From: Saururus chinensis
Lineage: Eukaryota > Streptophyta > Magnoliopsida > Piperales > Saururaceae
NCBI GenBank assembly: GCA_035235625.1
Contig: CP141147.1
Span: forward strand, 6,871,001-6,935,000
Reading direction: 5' to 3'
DNA: 64,000 nt
Shown: one piece after another, positions 58,879 to 64,000 of the stretch
How the letters are laid out: the number at the start of each line of letters is the position of its first letter
Position numbering within the stretch: position 1 is the stretch's first letter
The notes under the pieces: generated by a model
What the model was told of the DNA's origin: nothing
The model's input: the letters and a program-made list of their open reading frames with translations, nothing else
Database searches by the model: none
Program-made: the position numbers and the translations under genes

Positions 58879-61800
58879 TGTAACGTCCCGGATTTTTATT
58901 ACGATTTTCTGCAATTTTTCTGATCATTTTCGGCGAGAAATTGTGACGCTTCGGCGTATTTGGCCTCGGTATTCGTACCCGTAGAGTCAGGTCTCAGGTT
59001 CATCATAGGCGACGGGCCTAGACCCGCGTTTTGGCGCGAAAATTCAAGAGAAAATGGACTGCAGAAGAAATAAGGTGAAAAAAAAGAAAAAGAAAAAAGA
59101 ATAAAAGAAACACGAGCTCGAGCTCGGCCGAGCCCGATCCAGAGGTTTCTGGAGTGAACAGTGGACGACTCCCCCCCCCCTCGGCTTCTCTCTGTCCCAG
59201 CCGCCACCGGCCGCAGGGCCGCCACCACTGGCTCCGCCCCGGCCGTGCGACAGCAGGGGGGCCGCCGTCCCGGCCCCATGGCCGCTCCACCGTCCGCCCC
59301 GCGCCTCTTCCCTATTTTCCCCATTTCCGCCAGTCTCTGTTTTGTGCTTGGACGGCGCTGGCAGTGGCCGGTAGGCTTCGCCTGGCTTCCGTCCGGCCAG
59401 TCTCAGGCCGGCGACAGCAGGGCTGCTGCCCTGGCCAGTCCCGCCGGCTCCTCCCCTTGGTTTTCCCCGGTAAGCAGTCTCTCTCCCTCTCTCACTGTGA
59501 TTTGTTTTGAGCCGCCGCCGTGGGCCGCCAAGGGCCGGCCGTCCGGCTATGGCTCCGCCATGGGCCGGCGACGGTGAGAGGCCACCCCTCCCGGCCCCAG
59601 AGGCCTCCATTCCGCGGCCCTGTCCTCATCCCCCTTCACCCTTGTTTTTCCGCCGCCACACTATTTTGGGTGAAACGGTGGCTGCCGGCGGCGAGCCACC
59701 GCCAATCGGACCTCCGTCCAGCCCTGCCTGAGTCCGGCAAAGGTGGTGGACCACCCCACTTAGCCCGGTTCCATCTCCTCCGCCGTTCTCTCCTCCACCG
59801 GTGCATTCCAGCCCTGATTTGTGCCAGAACCACCCAAAGCCCCCCCTTGGTTCTGGTTGAGCCTGAGGAACGCTGCGGGCAGGCCGCTGGCCGACCTCGG
59901 CCTGATGATGTCTAGGTGACGGCCAGGCCGCCTCCCCGATGCTGTCCCAACTCAGGTTCGCCGACCTTAGCACTATTCCACCTCCGCCCTCCCTAGCCCC
60001 TATTTTTGGGCAACATCCGTTTTGGACGTTGTGACTGCCATTGCCAGTCGGACGTAGGACATGGCCGTGTGGACCTTTGTCCGACTCTACCTCAGCCCAG
60101 TGATGCTAGTGGGCCACCCCTTCGGGCCCTGTTGAGCGTCCGTTCCCTCCGCTTTGTCGGAGCCCGATCCGCATCCCTTGCTCGGGTGCTCTCACTCGAA
60201 AAAACCGAGCCTTTGCTCCTCATTGTGTTGTTTGTCCGGCGTGTTGCCGTTGACTTTGACCGTCAACTCTGGCCAGAGATAGCTCCTCCTGGCCGCTAGA
60301 GCCACGACACAGCCGGCCATAGCCATTGGTAACCCTTGCTCATCCCTGTGTTCCCCCAGCCCCTCTATGCTTTTGGCCGTTTTCATGTTTTGGGCTATCG
60401 AGCATCGTTGGATGCCGAACACCCTTTGGACCACTTAGTGTGGCGGGTTTCAGCCTAGAGATGGCTGGCCGCCTTAGTGCGGCACCGCCCCTCTTCTTTC
60501 GGCATGGGCCAGGTTCCCCTCTGCTGATTATGTGTTTGACCGCTCTATAGAGAGCGCCACGTGTTGCCCTCTTACTGTTCTACCCTCGCCGAACGCCAAT
60601 TGGCCTCTAGTTGGCCTACCTCGGCACGACAACGACAAAGGACGTCTTGTAAGTCACCACCCTTGGGCATGGCCTACTGCCCTTCCGAGCTTTGGGCCTA
60701 CACCGTCTAGCATTCTCCCCCTCCCTTTGGCCGCGTGTGCTAGTAGCCGCGCGTGCGGGTTAGGGTTTTGGTGCCGCTTTGGCGCCGCTCGACCGTCAGA
60801 TGGCTCTGCCATCATCTAGAGTTGACATCGGAATCCTCCATCAGTCTCCTCCATCCTTGAGTGACGCCCACACCCTCCGCCCTTAAGTGGGCCCCAGTAA
60901 ACACGAAATCGACGCCGTTGGGTGCTATCCACGGCCGATTTCAATGTCTTGTGATCGGTTGTGTATGGTTCAACCACCGGTCGAATTTTAGTGTACGCCT
61001 AGATCTTTGGTCGCACCTGCCACTCGTTGGCACGACCTTCCTCTCGGCCGCCCGTAGTGTGCCACCGTGGATCACAGATTTTTCCGCGTTGATCAGTGTC
61101 ACCCCTGTTTGGCCGTGAGTGCTTCCGGCGTTTCTTACACCCTCGGGACAGCAGCTCTCTCAGCTGGGCAATGGTTTTGACCGCCAACTCCGCCACCGAC
61201 GCCGCCACCGTCGTGTGCTCGCCATCAAACGTCATGATTACGAGGTAGGGGAGCTTGAACTCATAATTTCATGATAGCATGCTTGAATGAGTAGTAGCAT
61301 GCTAGGAATTACATGATGTGCATATAAGCATGATTATATGGTATGTTTTAGATACGTATGGCATGCATATGAGCTGTGAGTATGATTGTTATGTATGAGT
61401 TGCACGTATGCTTTATGTATGTGTATGTGCATGTGGGCAGAGGTATGTACGATGGACGGTAAGAAGTGGTAAGGGTTTGGTACGAAGTTGGACGTGGATT
61501 TGGACGTGTAAGCGTACGACGGAAGATAGAGAAGGTAAGTTTGATGGGCGATGGACGGTAAGAAGTGGTAAGGTTTTTGGTATGGAGTCAGATGGGGACA
61601 GGTAAGCGTGTGATGGAAGATGACAAACGTAAGTATGACAGACGAAGAATGGAGCGGATTTGATCGGTTTGGTGTGGAACAAAGTCAGGGGTTGGTTTCT
61701 GTAAGTAAGAGAACTTAGGCTTGAAGCCTGAGGTGGGGTTTGTTAGACATCAAGAGTGTGCATAATTGTACAAGCATAACGTACAAATTATAAAGTGAAA

Positions 61801-63766
61801 GGTAAGCATAATCAGTGAGGTGTAAGTAAGGGGGTAACGGGGATTTACCTTGAGGAGCTCAGTTTGACGACGTAAGTAAGATGTGTGGACTGTAAGGTAG
61901 ATGGCAGAGGTCGTATGATTATGTAAGTATTTGTGTACGGTGAGTTATGTGTGACTTGGACAGGTAAGTGAAGTCTGCTGCCCCGACGAACTAGGGTTCG
62001 GATCGGGCTCAGCTCCGGTTTGTTCAGTCGAGGACTGAGTTTGTGTGGCATAATCGTACCGCATAATATACTTAATTCAAACTTGAATTATAAGAAAGGT
62101 AATGATAGCGTTGTGAGTTTGAGACCTGAGGGTTCGACGGATTAAGTTCCGTGTTTGAGCTAACCGATAATGAGTCGGCTGAGCACTTCTGTGTCTTGCC
62201 ATGGTTGTTATCCTGCGGGATTTTTGTCTGTGTGCTATATAGAGCACCAGACGTCTGATGCTCTGTTGAGAGCAATGTATGCTTTATTTTGGTCTGTGTG
62301 TTGTATTAAGCCCAGACGTTTGATGCTCTGTTGAGAGCGCTGTAAGTTTCCGCCCTTCGTGGGCTTTGTATGTTTCTGCCTAGATGGCTCTATATGTTTT
62401 GCCCAAGAGTGGCACTGTAAGATTTTTGCCCAAGAGTGGCACTGTATGTTTTCTGCCCTTAGTTGGCACTGTATGGCCCTTGTTGGAAATGTATGGCCCC
62501 AAAGAGTGGGCATTTGCGCGCTCAGGTAAGCAGTATCATGGACCTGCTCTTACCTGTTTGATCCTGTGCCCCATGAGCATAGGTGTGCCTTGCCTTCGGA
62601 AAAGTCCATGGCGTCTAGTTGCTCCCCGAAGGTTAAGGTGACGCCCTTGTGGCATTCCCTTCTTTTCCGACATTGGAGCTTGTTAATTGTAATGAGCTTC
62701 AGTTGTCGGTAGTATGTGTTTGACAGTGAGAGTATGTGGTATGCTTCAGATTCTGAGTAAGTTGTACGTGTAAGATTCAGAATATGTGTAAGGGTAAGCT
62801 CCTGACGAAGACGTAAGAATACATTTTTGTGTAAGCGTATGATTGTACGATTAAGGTCGTACATATATGTGTAGGTTGGGTGAATATGAATATGAGTGCG
62901 ATTGTAAGATGATGATTTGAAGTAAGAACGCAAGTGTAAGTGTTTGAGTAAGAAAGTAAGTGTATGATTGTAAGCACGATTGTAAGTATATGATTTGGAC
63001 GAGGATTGTAAGTGTAAGATTGTACGAGTTTGGTCGTACGAGTATGAGTAAGGTGTTGAGTATGCGTACGATGGTACGAGTACGTTGTAAGACCCTGATT
63101 GAGAGTGTTTGTGTAAGTTTGCTTCCATTTGGTGTGCTATGCGTTTTTATATGCATATATATGATTGTTATATTTGCAGATTGCCTCATGTTTGTGTTGC
63201 ATGATGCATGTTTTTATGAACTTATCGAGTTCACCATTTTTGGGATTTCCCCTACTGGGTATTTTCCTACTGAGTATGAAAATACTCACCCTACTATTTT
63301 TAGCCCCGTGGTTCGGGAGGCTTTTGCAGGTTGTGTTGGAGAGCTCCTGGAGATGGATGCTCGATTCTGCGGTGGATCGTTCCGCCTTTGACTCAAGTAT
63401 TTTTGACTCAGTGAGAGTGTAATTTATGCCACGATCTGATGTATTGGGTGAGATGAGATTTAAATGTTTATACCTTCTGGACTTTTAGCTTGGATCAGAT
63501 AGTAGACTGTTTATGGGACTTGTACTCGGGGACGCCTGGGAGTTATTTGTATTTAAAAATCCATGATCATGGTGATTTAGTCGTACGTTTGTTTTTGAGT
63601 AGCGCCTGAGGATATTTGCTTTGGTCGTCCGATGTTTAACCGTATGATGTTTTAAATTATAAACTGTTTATACGGGTTTTGATTTCGTTAGTTTTACTCC
63701 GATTTAAAAATAAAAAAAAAATTCCGTGAATTTTATGAAAAATGTATGAAAATCTCGGGCGTTACA
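58879..63766 (+). mobile_element. Solo LTR B3 (family B, 4888 bp), structurally complete
   Basis: The ends are TGTAACGTCCCGG and CTCGGGCGTTACA. CATAA at 58874-58878 recurs at 63767-63771, a perfect target duplication. It has a GC-rich block from 59100 to 61230, then a TG/GTA-rich repeat region to 63100, then a 'tactgagtatgaaaatactcac' region near 63275. The long GC-rich open frames on both strands lack recognisable domains, differ among the three B copies, and are judged non-coding. It is the best reference copy of family B. Confidence 0.92.
61440..61640 (+). repeat. ~115-bp tandem duplication in B3
   Basis: 'gatggacggtaagaagtggt' plus aagg..tttggta..gt is repeated at 61451 and 61551, each followed by a ggtaagcgt(a/g).ga.ggaagat tail. 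Confidence 0.85.
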
Positions 63767-64000
63767 CATAAGGCTCCACTCTCAAACCGACTCACGCTTC
63801 CATTCACACGAATGTGGGCAGGTCCACTTAAAGGGGTATTTTTATCATTTGGTTTAAGGCCTTATTGATATCCACTAGGTCCAAAATTGAACTCAAGGGT
63901 ACTACTGAAAGTCATGGACTCTGTGTAATTTTCCTAGCGTGTGACGGGGTCGTGAACCCCTTGAACCGACCTAGGTTGACTTAACAATTTACGATAAACC

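Larger units (their letters stand above)
56947..64000 (-). mobile_element. Family A LTR copy A4, runs off the window, contains B3
   Basis: It starts TTTCACGACCCC (family 3' end, minus strand) and follows A1 in reverse through 'cagttgggatcctcttct', 'gtgtcacttactagtca' and, after solo LTR B3, 'aaggctccactctcaaacc' to the window end. About 1.9 kb of the LTR should lie outside. It interrupts the MULE transposase gene. It is non-coding. Confidence 0.88.

Noticed and set aside
58879-63766. DNA transposon with terminal inverted repeats
   Set aside because: The ends are inverted (TGTAACG../..CGTTACA) for only about a dozen bases, the duplication is 5 bp, and three copies behave as solo LTRs. Long LTRs with short inverted ends explain this better, though coding proof is absent.

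Overview
This window comes from a flowering-plant nuclear genome, in a gene-poor region built almost entirely of transposable elements. The signs are long TG...CA LTRs with 5-bp target duplications, Ty1/copia elements primed by initiator-Met tRNA, and a Mutator-like element (MULE) carrying a plant mobile domain (PMD). GT-AG introns are present and there is no bacterial gene arrangement. I cannot name the species or say monocot versus dicot with confidence.

Layout. (1) 1-5522 is the left-truncated end of a minus-strand LTR element (family D here): a 2.0-kb LTR, a tRNA-iMet primer site and an AT-rich leader full of tandem repeats with no protein signal. (2) 5640-17572 is a nest of solo LTRs. 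A broken family-A LTR holds a family-C solo LTR (5851-11940), which itself holds a perfect family-A solo LTR (6891-10524). A second family-A solo LTR (12054-15568) sits further along the same host LTR. (3) 17580-18890 is a foldback element with TC- and GA-rich arms, set in a CCATGG-rich minisatellite. (4) 18888-33505 looks like the remnant of a host gene on the plus strand. An exon at 19245 is split by copia element G (19453-26243). An intron holds a C fragment and a second copia element, H. Two candidate final exons follow at 33171-33312 and 33435-33505. (5) 33610-42500 is a degraded SIRE-like copia graveyard. (6) 43215-56946 and beyond is a MULE on the minus strand. It encodes a MuDR-type DNA-binding domain, a SWIM zinc finger, a zinc knuckle and a nearly complete spliced PMD, but the catalytic core is missing. 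It is split by solo LTR B1 (44004-54133), which contains an A copy, which contains solo LTR B2. It is also entered from the right by another A copy (56947 to the window end) that contains solo LTR B3 (58879-63766).

Few genes act together here. The only host-gene candidate is the broken exon set in part 4, whose product I do not recognise. The MULE at 43215 and the foldback pieces at 17.8 kb and 33.6 kb share terminal sequence, so the MULE family is the likely source of those non-autonomous derivatives. The insertion order is readable from intact target duplications (CTTAA, ACTAG, TGTAC, CATAA and near-matches).

All coordinates, homologies and family assignments were made by reading the sequence by eye. 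No alignment or database search was run. Retroelements are described as fossils only.
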